Assembly (NCBI GenBank): GCA_963930645.1 | Contig: OZ005661.1 | Location: 196,772,532-196,836,531, forward strand | Direction of reading: 5' to 3' | Source of the DNA: Salticus scenicus | Lineage: Eukaryota; Arthropoda; Arachnida; Araneae; Salticidae | Length of the DNA stretch: 64,000 nucleotides | Shown here: positions 10,194-22,534 of the stretch, in pieces | Layout of the letters: every line of letters starts with the position of its first letter | Position numbering within the stretch: the first letter of the stretch is position 1 | Position numbers and translations under genes: made by a program | Notes under the pieces: model-generated | Databases searched by the model: none | Seen by the model: only the letters and a program-made list of their open reading frames with translations | What the model was told of the DNA's origin: nothing

Positions 10194-10800
10194 GTAAGTT
10201 TTCTTCTTTAATGTTCCGAATTTGATGTGTTTTAGAATTTTTCTCCATATAGTATACTCTTTGATTTAACGCTATGGAACTCTTTGATTTAACGCTAATT
10301 TTAGCCTATAGAACCTAATGATTAAGAATATTTCGCTCTGCTCCTGTATAACTCTATAAATGCTATATTCACCAAATTTTATACAGTTTATTTGATGGTG
10401 ACCTGTAACATGAATATAAACTTTCAACTCAATCGGATAAAGCATTTAGAAGCTATCACGCTTTAAATAATTTGACCTTATAAGCCGTAATTATACAGAA
10501 TTTTTCTTTTGCTTCCCAATAAAAATACTATAAGTTTTAGATTCCCCCAAATTCTTATAGTTCATGTGATAGTCATCTATAATAAGTATATGAATTTTCA
10601 TTGAATTCGAAAAAGACTCTCAGACGCCCGTGGCATCGTGACCTGTGGCATGTATAAATTTTCAACTCATTCGAAAATTGCACATTTAAATGCTATCTCA
10701 CTTTAAATAATTTGAGCCTATAGGCCATAATGTTAAAGAGTTTTTCTTTGTGTCCTTGTAAAAAATATAATTAAATAAAAACTGTGAATTGCTCGATTAA
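10194..10800. repeat. Degenerate ~190-bp repeat, downstream of cassette 4
   Basis: About three diverged units with CTATAGAACCTAATGATTAA-, ATCGGATAAAGCATT- and TTTAAATAATTTGA-type landmarks, paralogous to 7864-8209. Non-coding. Confidence 0.55.
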
Positions 10801-10891
10801 CCAAAATCAATGTTTTAAACTGGAATGACCTATGATATACTTATTTTTTTCATCTTATACAAATCGTTTAAATGTTATCGTGTTCACTTTC

Positions 10892-10893
10892 TA

Positions 10894-10936
<43 letters not shown>

Positions 10937-10938
10937 TC
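10892..10938. repeat. (CT)n(CA)n microsatellite
   Basis: A compound dinucleotide run, CTCTCT followed by CACACA, lies between TATCTCT and TCACCG. Confidence 0.95.
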
Positions 10939-11132
10939 ACCGTAAAGATAGAAAAAACATAACTCATGGAACCACAAAACGTATAGATACATCAAAATTT
11001 CCTTACATATAGTATGTTCGGAAAGTAAGTTAGCCTTAATCACAAACGACATTTCCCATAATTAATTATTTATTAACTAAGTTTTTATATCTAAAATTTT
11101 ATAAATCATGGTTTTGTTTCTATGTTTTTTAG

Positions 11133-11255
11133 GTGATCATTGAACAAAACCGGAAATTAGCGCTTTGCACTGCTAATTGCACCACTGAGAAAAAAAAATT
11201 GGCCATTCAAAATTTCGTTCAACAGCAGATTGTTTTTTCTAGCATCAGCTGGTAT
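11133..11255 (+). other. Exon-like segment A1
   Basis: TATGTTTTTTAG precedes it. Frame 1 from 11133 is open for about 41 codons (starting VIIEQNRKLAL, with TTEKKKLAIQNF) before TAA. It is paralogous to 19131-19250. In copy A the following intron-like stretch present in copy B is reduced to TTTTTTCTAG, consistent with a deletion. The two copies are open in different frames, which argues against constrained coding. Product unknown; the end of the segment is approximate. Confidence 0.3.
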
Positions 11256-14005
11256 TAAAGCTGCCAACCTGCAGCAGAGTCGTTAGCAGAGAACTGAAGG
11301 CCATGCCTGTGTCTGTGAAAATGCGAAAATTCCGTCCCATTTACATGCTTATAACATAAATTGTAGAACAAAGTATTGTCATATTAAGACTTAAGATCCA
11401 ATTATGACACGAGTTATGCAGAAGACTCGAAATCATAACATATGTGATTGTCAGCGACTAACATTTGGTCGTTAGATGTTTATTGGATTATAGCAAAGAA
11501 AATCCAATCAAAGGAAAACTGTTGTAGATTTTCAACAAAACTGTCTTCATGGGAGAGAAATTGAGCAAAATTTTATGTCGAAAACAGAAATCACTTCCAC
11601 TTCTTTATGTAACCTTAAATTAACAAGAACATGTTAAATTACACAAGTGTTAAAACTTTGTCCAATTAAAGACGGGGGAAAATAGTGTGTAAATGCTTTC
11701 ATAGATAAATAAGAGGACGATGAAAAAATATCATTCTTCATTGTGAAAACATATCACTAGCTATTAGACTAGTCCATGTTAAATAAGTCATGCTGTGAAA
11801 CAAGAAAATCAGCATCAATTCTATACAGAAATACTGAGAATACTCTATACTGAGAAAAATCTTCTCGCAGAAGAAATTAGAAGAACTAGCTCAGTTTTCA
11901 TTTTTTTGATTTCTTTTAAAATATAACAAATAAAAAGATATAAAATAATTTTAAACATTAGCTGGAATAGACGTTTTAAGAAAATGCCTAAAAAAATTAA
12001 AAAGATTATTGAACCAAAAACAGAAATGAATTTCACTTCTCAGTATAAAGATTTATTTATTATAAAAAATCTATAAAAGTCGCTGACCTCAAAATTCTAA
12101 GCATATAACCAAGATGTGTGCAAATGTTTTATATTTTATGTGTGAAGAAATAAAAATATAAAGAAAACGTAGCCTGATCTTTAAGTTTTCTGAGACATAA
12201 TATAAAAAACTATTAAATATGCATCTTTCAGGATTTCATTTCTGATGAAAAAGGAAACTTTATTTTTCTGCATTTCTAGCATATCGTTTTAAATTATTCA
12301 AAATTTTAACTTAATAAAACATAACAAATTGATTCATAAGAATAATAATTGCACTATAAAAATAAGTGTTAGATCCATTGATGTTTTGGTGTAATAAAAG
12401 CATCAATACACCGTAAATACGAATGCTACAGAAAATAAATCTCAAGGCACTTGGAAAACTGAAACTTTTGAGAATTAAAATTTTATCTCCAGTTCCGGTG
12501 CAGTTATGCTGGTGTAAGATGGTGCTGCTACATATTAGAGAAAAGGTTAAACAGGAAGAGAAAAGGTGTTTAACATAATGTAATTGAAAACTTCATCAAT
12601 GGCTATAATATTGTTCTGAAACATGCAAAAACATTTCAGGTTTTAGAATTAAAACTGTCAATAGAAGATTTTTATCTAGTATTACTTTTTTAATACTTAT
12701 GATTACTCAAGAGAAAACTTTAAACTATATTTCAAACATCCCCAACACTTTCTGTTCCATACTCTAAAAGTCGTAGAAATTATCTCACTCTCAAACAAGT
12801 AAGAAATCGAATTTATATTGGAAATATTCATAAATTTATGTAAACTCAAATGGAAACATTATATACAAGCATAAGCATCAACTGAAAAGTGTATTCTTTA
12901 TGGGTGTTCGAATATTTGTTATTAAAAGACCTTCCTAAACTTCAAACTCTTAGAATGCTTAGTTTAGTTAAAGAAAAGACTTTAAATTGAACAATATCTT
13001 ATTCCTCTGAATTTTGAACATTTAAGAGATTTCTTAAAGAACTGTAAAAATAATTCTGTAATATAAGAATTTGAGACTGAAATTATACCTGAATTTGCTT
13101 TGAAAAAACGAAGACTTCAGTGAATTGACAGTTTGTCATCTTTTTCTTTCTAGCTATTCAAGTGTTGTAATGGCACTGCTTAGAATTAGTTAAAATTGAA
13201 AAAGGACAAGTCATCCTGTAAAATGGAGAATCATTCATTGCCTCATGCCTCATTCATTGCTGTAACAGTGATCTAAAGCTTTATTTGAATATGTTTATCT
13301 AGAGAGTTAATTTTTAAATATTTATTATTTAAGTGAAAGCTGTTAAATATACTCAACACCTGGGAACCTATCTATTCATTATTATAAAAACTCTTAGAAT
13401 ATATCTAATTCTCAAAAAAAGTTTAAAAGGGGTGCTTTTGAAAACTGTCGATCAAACTATAAATCAACCTATATTAATAGTGTTGAATGTGAGAATAAGC
13501 CTCACATGAGAAAAACATAAACTTGTATCAGTATGAAAAACATCAACTTGGTATGAATTTTTAATTTTGATAGTTAAGGACATACCTAAGCTTAAAATGT
13601 TTAGAACACTCATATTTAAAGGATGTGTCTCGGTTTGAAGATAATACTTTCGTTACAATGGTCTGAATGAAATGTAAAATGTAAACCAACTTTGTAAATT
13701 TCTTAATACGAAAATATAACAGAATAAGATAACATTTTGAACGCATGTTTTAGGAGAAAACTCCTTTTCAAAAACTTTCAGAATGAAAGTTGAATGAAGA
13801 AATAAACTTTACTATCTGAAAAAACTAATTTATTTCATTTGATCAAAGAATTTAAACTGGTTCAAATATTTTGCTACTTTCCAAAAAGACATTCGAAAAT
13901 TTTTTTTTTTTTTTACTTTTTATTTTTGAACACATCCGATTCTGAAAAATGCTTTTATTTATTGAAGAAACTTGCTGAGACTGATTTGAATTGTCCAATC
14001 TCTAG
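11256..14005. other. Intron-like unique DNA of copy A
   Basis: AT-rich sequence aligns loosely with 19376-22534 in copy B, for example GTAGATTTTCAACAAAACTG with its B counterpart and AAAGTGT.GTTATTAC-type landmarks. Stops are frequent in all frames and no gene was recognised. Confidence 0.45.
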
Positions 14006-14228
14006 ACTGCTGTTAGATGCTTCAAAAATTGTCTGGTATTACTTATTATGTTCAGCTGCATCTGCTTCTGTGTCGAAAGAGAAAATCGGATACTGCTTCT
14101 GCACCCTTTTCTCGTCAAGTTAGCGACTGTCCTGAAACATTTTTCTCTGAAAATCAACAGATGCCCGAAGACTGTTTATCAGTAACGCCATCCCATTGGT
14201 TCTCGGCAAGTTAATGCCGCTATAATAG
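14006..14228 (+). other. Exon-like segment A2 (degenerate coding?)
   Basis: A candidate acceptor, TTGTCCAATCTCTAG, lies upstream, and the donor GTAAGTC starts at 14229. In one frame it reads LCRKRKSDTAS, then SRQVSDCPETFFSENQQ, then PEDCLSVTPSHW before a TAA at about 14214. The copy B counterpart (22535-22748) reads SDCPEAFFCGSQ in the aligned frame, so the two copies share a frame around SDCPE(T/A)FF. That is more agreement than in the other cassette families and suggests an ancestral coding exon. No domain was recognised. The acceptor position is tentative. Confidence 0.4.
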
Positions 14229-14327
14229 GTAAGTCAAAATCACCTCCTCTCAAAATATTTCTTTTTTATTTAAAATTTATTTATTATAAACACATGCACA
14301 CATTTAAATTAAAATAAAAAATATATA

Positions 14328-15600
14328 GGGTAGAGTGAGGATGAATGGGACATATTTCATGTTTTTATAGATAACGTTGGCCATTTGTAATTCAGAATTT
14401 TGCAGCACTGCTCATAATTACGCTTCAGTAATCAGTTATATATAAGCATATTAACTTTAATAAAAAGTTATCATTTTTAATTAATGATATATTTTTTTTT
14501 TATATGCATGTATATTGTCCCATTCAACCCCACCTATGGGGCAGAATGGGACATGATTGGGAATGAATGGGACAGGACTGGAGTTAACTAGGAAAAAAAT
14601 GGAAAGTAAATAAATTTTTTAAGTTAAATTGGTTTATGTGATTTTATTACACACTATGAATTCACTGAAATTAACATAAACTGGTGTATTGACTCAAATT
14701 AACATCGAAAGACAAAAGTCCTTTGGTTCGTGCAGTTCCTAGTGCTCTAGGCTTTGGTAATTTCATCTAATAAGGCCTAATCTAAAAATAAATAATTAAA
14801 TAAGGCACTATAAAGAGATAAATCATTATAATAGAGTACAAATTATCCAGATAAATTAGTGTTTCCGACTAATCGGGAAAATCAACATTCTGTTCTGTAT
14901 TACATTAATAATCACCAGAATTTATTTAATTAGCTTGATTGAAATTTTAATCTTAGTCAAATTGTTATTAGTTTATTTATTTATTTATTTATTTATTTTA
15001 ATTATTGATTTAATTTGCATGGAATATTCTAACTTATAATTTTTTTAATCATTATAAACAAAAATCAGAACAATTAATTTCATTTTCTTTTTTTTTCTCT
15101 CTAAGTTCACAAAATTAAAAATCCTGATAATCAATATGGCTAATTTCCGTTTTAATATAATTCTTGTGTAAAATTTTAAATCGGTACATAGTGGGAAGTG
15201 TCCATTTATCCCCATTTAAACTGTCCCATTCATCCCAACCGTCACATGATCATATAAAACAGGAAATAGGCTTAATGAACAATTGTCAATATTCTTCTTG
15301 AATATCACAAACACAGTAAAAGATTATGAGTTTTCACCATATAAGAGTTATAATAACTTTAAGGAAATAGTTAATGTCTTAACTACTACCTAATTGAATC
15401 AGTGAAAGTTACTTTGGCAGCAGAAAAGACACTTTAATTTTTTTCTGCCCTTCTATGGATAGCACAGTTCTGAAACTACACTTGATGAATGATCTCAGTG
15501 CTGCCATATATCAGAAAAAATGTTAAGTTTCTGGTGCTTGCAAAACTTAAAAATCTAGCTATGTCCCATTCATCCTGCATCCCATTCAACCCCACTCCCC
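14328..15600. mobile_element. TA-flanked element with GAATGGGAC iterons
   Basis: The 1.27-kb element lies between TA dinucleotides (14326-14327 and 15601-15602). Ends are GGGTAGAGTGAGGATGAATG at the left and the complement of GGGGAGTGGGGTTGAATGGG at the right, an imperfect inverted repeat. The motif GAATGGGAC or its complement GTCCCATTC recurs at the left end, in a cluster at about 14,518-14,575, at about 15,215, and at the right end. Copy B lacks it at the equivalent place, which holds a different element. There is no transposase frame. Superfamily not assigned. Confidence 0.7.
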
Positions 15601-16126
15601 TACAGTTGCAATAAATAACGATAATATAGCAAATAAATATCAAGAATAAAACTAAAGCAATAACAGCACATTTCAATTGAGTTTTTGGTAATAGATTAAG
15701 GTGACACTGATTGTTAATTAAAATTGTCTGAAAACAATTTAAAATGTATATAATATTTCTCTAAATTGAACAAGTTACGATTAAATTTTGTTGAAACGAT
15801 ACGAGTGTGACCCAAGTTGTTATCTGATTGGTCAACCTAAATTAGAATGTTATAGAGCATCAGTTTGGCTGCTACGAATTTCGGTTACAAACATTTAATG
15901 TAATACCTTTAAATGCGCTTTTTCTCAAAAAAAAAAAAAAAAAAAAACTTTTTTGCGGAAATGTATGATCGAAAATTCCCATTTAAAATTATATTTCGAA
16001 GAATCTGTAAAACCATTTACGACTCGCGCATTTATGGTAGGCTGTTCAAACGAGCGGTGGTGGTGCCATCTGTTGAACTAAATCGAAATTCAGATAAAAA
16101 ATTTCAATGCCAAAGACGCACATATA
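15601..16126. other. Copy A sequence, A-run
   Basis: Aligned to copy B at about 23,450-24,050. It contains a long A-run at about 15,928 and a less AT-rich stretch, GCGGTGGTGGTGCCATCTGT, matched in B by GTGGTGGTGGCGCCATCTAT. A small ORF crosses both but is not shared between copies and is not called. Confidence 0.45.
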
Positions 16127-16547
16127 GGGTACGTGCTCCAGTGATTGACATGCTCCAGTAATTGACATCTGTCCCGAAATAATTAATAAATAAGAAAAAT
16201 AATAAAAACGTATATTTTACATATTAGAATTTCAACATGACAAGAACTGGAGCATAGGAAGCTAATAACTGGTAAAATGAAAAACTAGCAGTGTCAAACA
16301 CTGGAAGATAAGGTGCCAATTAGTGAAAAAATGGATAACTGCAGTGTGAATTACTGGAACATTGAGAGGGTATAAAATAAAAATTCATAAAAAATAATTA
16401 TCAAATATAAATATTTTAACATATATGTGGTTTTGAATGTCTTTCCTGCCATATGTATTAACTTAAAATTTCTAAAAATATTTTCTGATGACTAAAAAAT
16501 TAAAAACATCATAGAATGCTCTAAAAGTGTCAATCACTGGAACATTT

Positions 16548-16551
<4 letters not shown>
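16127..16551 (+). mobile_element. TA-flanked MITE with ACTGGAGCA iterons, copy 1
   Basis: The element is flanked by TA (16125-16126 and 16552-16553). The left end is GGGTACGTGCTCCAGTGATT and the right end is the complement of TGATAAATGTTCCAGTGATT. The short motif AATTACTGG/CCAGTAATT and variants recur about ten times, mostly at the left end, in a central cluster (about 16,245-16,365) and at the right end. Copy B has the bare TA site (GCGTATATTTC) where this sits, so it inserted after the duplication. Other copies: 18228-18600 (inverted) and 35951-36375. Confidence 0.8.

Positions 16552-16600
<49 letters not shown>
16552..16600. repeat. (TA)n microsatellite
   Basis: A pure TA run at the right edge of the MITE, probably expanded from the target site. 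Confidence 0.95.
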
Positions 16601-16604
<4 letters not shown>

Positions 16605-16797
16605 AGAGAGAGAATGAACGTTATTTACATTTTAAATTTTTATAGATACTTATTAACTTTTGAATTTCTGTTATGCATTATGTAATTTAATTAAGGCAAA
16701 CATTAGGAAATATTTGATTTTTAATATAACAATAATTGAACTTTTAAAAAAATTAGCCTATTTATATTTTCTAAAAATGAAATTATAATGCAAATAC

Positions 16798-16800
<3 letters not shown>

Positions 16801-16871
<71 letters not shown>
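16801..16871. repeat. (AT)n microsatellite
   Basis: About 35 AT dinucleotides, one of the longest pure runs in the window. Confidence 0.95.
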
Positions 16872-16873
<2 letters not shown>

Positions 16874-18227
16874 TTGAGGTGGGGGACTAAATTTTCAGTG
16901 ACTTTATTTGTGAAATTTTTCTGAAAAATCATATTAGGTATGTTGATAATATAACGTAGATGATCTGCGCGGGAAGGCTATTCTGCATTTTTAGAAGAAA
17001 GAAATGTTACAACAAATTGTTTCCCTTACATATTTAATAAATAGTTTACATACATTAAAATTTTTACTGTATGGTTCGATAACTTAGTTTAAGTTTCAGG
17101 CTCTTTTTTCAAAGGTTTGTGAAACATTTTATGTTCCGATTTAGATTTAAAATTAATTTTGAACAGTCTCCCCATATCACATTGATTAAAAGTTAAAGGT
17201 TGCTCAAATGATGCAGATTCAATATGCAAAATTCTCTAGATTGTGATCAACAGAGCTTTAAATATTTATTTTAAGAACAAATCAGCTCATAACCAGATTT
17301 CATAATCAGATCATAACCATTTTTGCTCATAAACAGGTAATTTACAATATTAAATTTCATAATTTTATTAAATTTATTAATTTATATTTTATCATAACTT
17401 TTCAGAAAATTAAGATCACAGGAAATTATATATGTATATCGTTTTTGTTGTACACATGAAGACATGCGGTAACTCTGTTGCAGTATTTAACAATTGTTAT
17501 TGTGTTCATTTCTTTTTCTTTAATTTTCCGAGTACCGTGGGTATATTATGAATTGGGTGAACCAATTATATTCCGTCCGAAATTTCGATATCCAGGTTTC
17601 ACCTTGATTTACATGATTTTAAATTCTTCTGAGTTCATAAACATGAAATTTTGCTTTTTTATTGCATGTTATATTGATCTTTTCTAGATTTCAAATGTTT
17701 TATTAGATGAATAATTACTCCTTATGCCAGGTATTTTATATATGTTTTATTAATTTCCCTGTACAAATTGAAAAACAAAATTGAACATGGCAATGGGATC
17801 AATATTTTTAAATAAATAAAATCGGATAACAAAATTAAACAACGAATATAAGCTAAATTGAAACTAATTGATAAATACACTATGAGTTTTTAAAAAACGT
17901 TCAAATTTTATGTTTAAATAATATCTTAATTTAATAAATATTATTAAAAGAGAAAAAATTTAGAATTCGTTGTTCATGAATATTTAAACTCTTATTTAAA
18001 TGCTTGCAAATATAACATATGCACTTAAAATGAAAATTATATAAACTGTTAGAATTCAAGTTATGATGCATCACAGAAAAGTATAAGTCCTAAAGTATCA
18101 TAGATGACTATATTATGTTCTGAATAATTGTTTAAGAAAGAAACAAATCAAGGAAGTTCAGAATTTGAACTCTTTATTTTGTCTTTAAGTAATTGAAATT
18201 TTTAGTATCTAAATCAAATGTGCAATA

Positions 18228-18600
18228 GGGTAAAGTGCACCAGTGATTGACACTTTTAGAGCAATCTGATGTTTTTAATGTTCTAGTCATCAGAAAATAT
18301 TTCTAGAAATCTTAAATTAGTACATATGGTATGAAAGATATTCAGAACCACATATATGTTAAAATATATACATTTGATAACAATTATTTTTTTTTAATGA
18401 ATTTTTATTTGACACCCATTCAGTGTTCCAGTAACTGACACTACCAGTTTTTCATTTTATCAGCAATTGGCCCCCTATGTTCCCTTGTTTGACATAAAAT
18501 GTAAAATTCTTATATGTAAAATATATCATTTTATTATTTATTAATTATTTCGGGATAGATGTCAATTACTGGAGTATGCCAATCACTGGAGCACCTACCT
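18228..18600 (-). mobile_element. TA-flanked MITE with ACTGGAGCA iterons, copy 2
   Basis: An inverted copy of 16127-16551, bounded by TA at 18226-18227 and 18601-18602. Its ends are GGGTAAAGTGCACCAGTGAT and the complement of AGGTAGGTGCTCCAGTGATT. It is shorter than copy 1 by an internal deletion in the iteron cluster. It lies just outside the right end of duplication copy A. Confidence 0.8.
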
Positions 18601-18602
18601 TA

Positions 18603-18912
18603 TATGTTCTTTTTTTTTAATCTGTCCATGAAAGTTATAGTCTGGATAATGTGACATTGAATAAGTCATAAATATATTTTCAATTTTTCCGTTATCTTTA
18701 GGTACATTGGAATTAACTTACATTTTCAGTTAAATTACTTCCTCAAGTTTTTATTCCGCAACAATTGGCAGGGATGAACTCTTCTCGAAATTGAAAACAC
18801 ACTGTGTCTCATTCGAACAAAACTTATACCTCTCGGCTAGAGTTTTAGAATTTACAGCAATTGTCTTTTAAACTCTCATAAATGTGGGTTAGAATCCCTT
18901 AGGTTGCTAATA
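18603..18912. other. Unique linker between duplication copies
   Basis: No gene, repeat or element was recognised in this stretch between two MITEs. Confidence 0.4.
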
Positions 18913-18914
18913 TA

Positions 18915-19021
18915 CCCTAACAGCACATCTTCTCCACATGATACCCTTAGGACATCCTATGGATAAAACGACATCCCAGGGACATCCTTAGGATGTACAT
19001 TGGATAGGTGTGCTGTTAGGG
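18915..19021. mobile_element. Miniature 107-bp TIR element
   Basis: Ends CCCTAACAGCACATCT and AGGTGTGCTGTTAGGG are near-complementary, and TA dinucleotides flank both sides (18913-18914 and 19022-19023). The middle holds three copies of GGACATCCT in the order TTAGGACATCCTATGGAT, GGGACATCC and TTAGGATGT. The whole element could fold into one hairpin. A related motif (GACATCCTATGGAT) is found inside the 37439-38801 element. Confidence 0.7.
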
Positions 19022-19130
19022 TAGACAATCGGTCTCAATAACAAACGACACTTCCTGGAATCATTTACTTATTAACTAAATTTTCATTTATAAAATATTA
19101 TAAATCCTACATGTATATTTTATTTTTTAG

Positions 19131-19250
19131 GTCACCATTGGATAAAACAATTCAGAAGTTTGCATTACTAGTTTCGTCACTGAGAAAAAAAAATCATCAG
19201 AGTGAGTTTCGATCAACTGCTGATTAGAATCTGCTATCATGATACACAGA
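19131..19250 (+). other. Exon-like segment B1
   Basis: TATTTTTTAG precedes it and GTAAGTTGATC follows at 19251. The 120-nt segment is open in frame 2 for about 31 codons (SPLDKTIQKFALLVSSLR...) before a TAG. Copy A is open in a different frame. A second candidate exon of 51 nt follows at 19325-19375, between TTTCTTTCTAG and GTAAGG. The short 74-nt intron-like gap is typical in size for small arthropod introns. Product unknown. Confidence 0.35.
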
Positions 19251-19324
19251 GTAAGTTGATCTGTCTTTATGGATAAAAATTATGCCATTTTATATGCGAT
19301 ACTTAAAAATATTTTTCTTTCTAG

Positions 19325-19375
19325 CAAACATGTAGTGTTGCATCTTCAGACAGCTGGATTGTCTTTACAGATGAA
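19325..19375 (+). other. Exon-like segment B1b
   Basis: Bounded by TTTTTCTTTCTAG and GTAAGGATC. A frame across it and beyond the GTAAG reads SWIVFTDEV, which resembles the xxFSDExxF block of Tc1/mariner transposases. That may be chance, because no other transposase motif follows. Confidence 0.25.
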
Positions 19376-20200
19376 GTAAGGATCAAAAAAACTTCTGGTA
19401 TCCCCAGTTACTAAAACTGCCAAACCTGCAAGTGACTCGTGAACAGAGAACTGAATACCATGCTCTCATCTGTGAAGGTGTCAAATTCCATATCATTAAT
19501 GTGCTTATTACATAAAATATAGAATAGTGGATTATCATATTAACAGTTATGACCATATTATAACATGAATTATCTTATAAGCTGTAGAACTTGACATCCT
19601 TACATATGTCATGGGCAGAGATTACCATTTGGTAATTAGAAGTTTATTACAATTATAGCGAAGGAAGTTAAATCAAAAGAAAATATTATACATTTTTCAA
19701 TAAAGTGTCTTCGTAGAAAGATCAATCGAACGAAATGTTGTATGGAAAATGGAAAATAATTTCACTCTTGAGAGTAAAGTAAAATGAACAAGAAATTGTT
19801 AAAATTAAGAGTTCTAAATACTAAGTACAAATTTAAAACTTTAACCGATTTCAGAATTTCAAAAATATATCTAAATGCTTAGTAAAAGATGATGATAGAG
19901 AACGGTGAAAAAGTATCATTCTTGTTGCTGGAAAAAATATCACTAACCGCGGAGCTAGTCCATGTTAAATTAGTCATACTGTCAAATAAGAAAATTATGA
20001 TTGATTCTATGCTGAATAACTTTTCTCGGGGAAAAAACAGAACTCACTTAGTTTTCTTTGTTTTATTTCTTTTTAATTATAACAAAGAGAAACGAATGAA
20101 ATAAAACATTAGCTGCAGTAGCCATTTAAAATGATGGCTAAAAAAACCTATTAAAAAGATTGTTGAATCCAAAATACAAATGAATTTCAGCCACACCTTA

Positions 20201-20236
<36 letters not shown>

Positions 20237-22534
20237 AAAGCTAAGTCGCTAAACTCGAAATTCTAAAGCACTTAACTAAGTTATGTACAATAATTTTATT
20301 TGTGAAAATATATATGTATGATCATAGGAGATCTATGCATTCTGAGACTAATATATGAAAAAAATATTAAATATACATCTATCAGCATTTTATCTCTAAT
20401 GAAGGATGAAGTGTAATTTTCCTACATTTTCATCAAAAATACTTTGTATTATGAAATTTGTTGAAGATTTTAACTTAATAAAACATTATAAGATTGATTC
20501 TTAAGAATAAAAGTTGCACTACTTAAAATAAAGTTACATAATTTGATTTGTTATGTCTTCCCGTAACAATAGACTGTAGATACGAAAGCAAATAAAAGTA
20601 AATCTTAAGTGGCTTGGGGGACTGAGAGTTTTGAGAGTTTCTGAAATTTTATCTCTGTGCAGTTATAAATAGTTGTAGAATGGCACTGCTAAATGTTCTA
20701 CAAAATCTAAACATTAACGGACAAGGTATTCAATATAATTTAATTATATGAACCACCATTAGCTATAACATTGATCTATAAACTGTAAAAAAGAAATTCA
20801 GCTTTTAGAAGTAAAACTGGTGATAAGATTTTTATCCAGTGTTACTTTGTTATAGTTATGATTATTCAATAAAGCACTTTAATATATTATTCATCAAACT
20901 TTCTCTTCTATTCTTCTCTTCTATTCTAAGTCTTAAAAATTATCAGATTCTCAAAATTAATAAAGAAATACAGAAAAGTAACGAAAATAAATAAAATAAA
21001 ATCTATACTTCTGGATCAAAAGGTCGGAACTTTATTTAAATTGAAATGAAAATATGAAATACAAAAGTAAGCGTCAACTGATAAGTGATTTCTTGATCCA
21101 TCTTCGAATATTTGTAATCAAAAGACGTCTTTAAATTTGAATACTTAGTTTAGATAAAGAAAACGCCTCAAATATAAGAGGAAAAAAGATATTGTTTAAT
21201 TTAAGCATTTAATAAATTGCTTAATGAACAATAACCAAAAAAAATCTAATTTTTAGAACTTTATGTAAAAGCCTTATGTATTTTATTGATGAACTTGAAA
21301 AGATAAATTTTTAACAAAGCACTAAAATTTAGTGTATGTACTCCAATTTAATATGCAAGTTGCTCCATCTGCCTCATTTAATAAAAATGCATCCGTACCA
21401 TGAAGAGGCCATTTAAATTGCAAGACTGTAAAAAAAAAAAAATTATTATTCATCAAATTATATATAACTTTATTTTATCAAAAAAGAAAATGTTTTTATG
21501 AAGTCAATTATTGCCTCCAACTCAGTGTCAGACAATCTGCAGCTCCCCACATGTACGTTTCACAGGCAGTCACAGACTTAAATTATACCTCAAGTTGCTT
21601 TGAAGAAAAAAAAAAAAATACTTTAAAGAATTGACAGATTATCATGTTTTTCTTTCCAGTTATTAAAGTGTCGGATGTTACTGATAAGAATCAGTTAAAA
21701 CTGAAACATTAACGGACAAATGATCCTGTAAAAATGGAGTTCAGTGTCTCATTCATTGCTACAGCAAGGATCGGTAAAACTGAGCTATAATTGAAGATTT
21801 GATGTAAAACTTTAATGTTTTTTTAGAGTGTTATTTTAAAAATAATTTTTATTTAAGTGAAAATATTAAAATACATTCAGAATCTGTAAAACACCTTGTC
21901 GTAAACCACGAAAAGCTTTAGAATTTATACGATTCTTCAAAAAAAAAAAAAGTTTGAAATGGGCACATTTGAAAACTTTTAAAAAATAAATCAAAGTGTA
22001 ATGAAAATATTGAATGTAAGGGTAAGCCCCAACAAGAAAATTTGATCCGTTTACGAAAATGTTTCATTGGAGAACATATCCAAATTTGAAACTCATTGAA
22101 AACTTTCATGTAAAGGATATACCTCCGTTCAGTTAGTACACCATTCAAGAGAATACATTTGCTACAATGATCTGAATGAAGTATAAAATATAAACGAATT
22201 TCGTAAATTTCTTAACACGAAAAGCTAACAGAAAATAGCTTTTTAACGCATAATGTATTATAAAAACTCTCAATTTCTTTTAAGAGTCTTCAGAATGAAA
22301 GTTGAATGAAGAATTGAACTTTACTACCTGAAAAATTACTTTGATTCATTCCTTCAAACAGTTTAAAACAGTTCAAACATTTTACTCGTTTCGGAAAGAA
22401 ATTCGAAAAGAAAAATTTGTTAAAATAGAAGAAAATATTTTGTACCTTTATTTATGACTACGTGCCCATTCAGAAAAAGTTTTTCATTTCTTGGGGAGAC
22501 TTGCTGAGGTTGGTTGTTTTTGTCCAATCTGTAG
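19376..22534. other. Intron-like unique DNA of copy B
   Basis: AT-rich, aligned loosely with 11256-14005. Poly-T at 20205-20232 and A-runs near 21430, 21610 and 21940. No gene was recognised; the short ORFs are not shared with copy A. Confidence 0.45.

Larger units (their letters stand above)
11020..18060. repeat. Segmental duplication, copy A
   Basis: This is the first of two direct copies about 8 kb apart; copy B is 19030-26480. Landmarks pairing A with B: 11,133/19,131 (exon-like start), 14,006/22,535 (second exon-like), 15,790/23,710 (CAGTTACGATTAAATTTT), 16,950/24,390 (AATAT[A/C]ACGTAGATG), 17,140/24,580 (TTTAGATTTAAAATTA) and 17,820/26,240 (GATAACAAAAT/CTAAACAA). The copies are clearly diverged, so the duplication is old. 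Copy A later received MITEs at 14,328 and 16,127. It holds no intact gene. Confidence 0.8.

Noticed and set aside
15913..16161. 82-codon ORF starting in an A-run
   Set aside because: It crosses into a MITE inserted later, starts in a homopolymer and is not shared with duplication copy B.
19325..19420. A mariner/Tc1 transposase exon suggested by SWIVFTDEV
   Set aside because: A single short motif match with no neighbouring transposase motifs and no TIRs around it.
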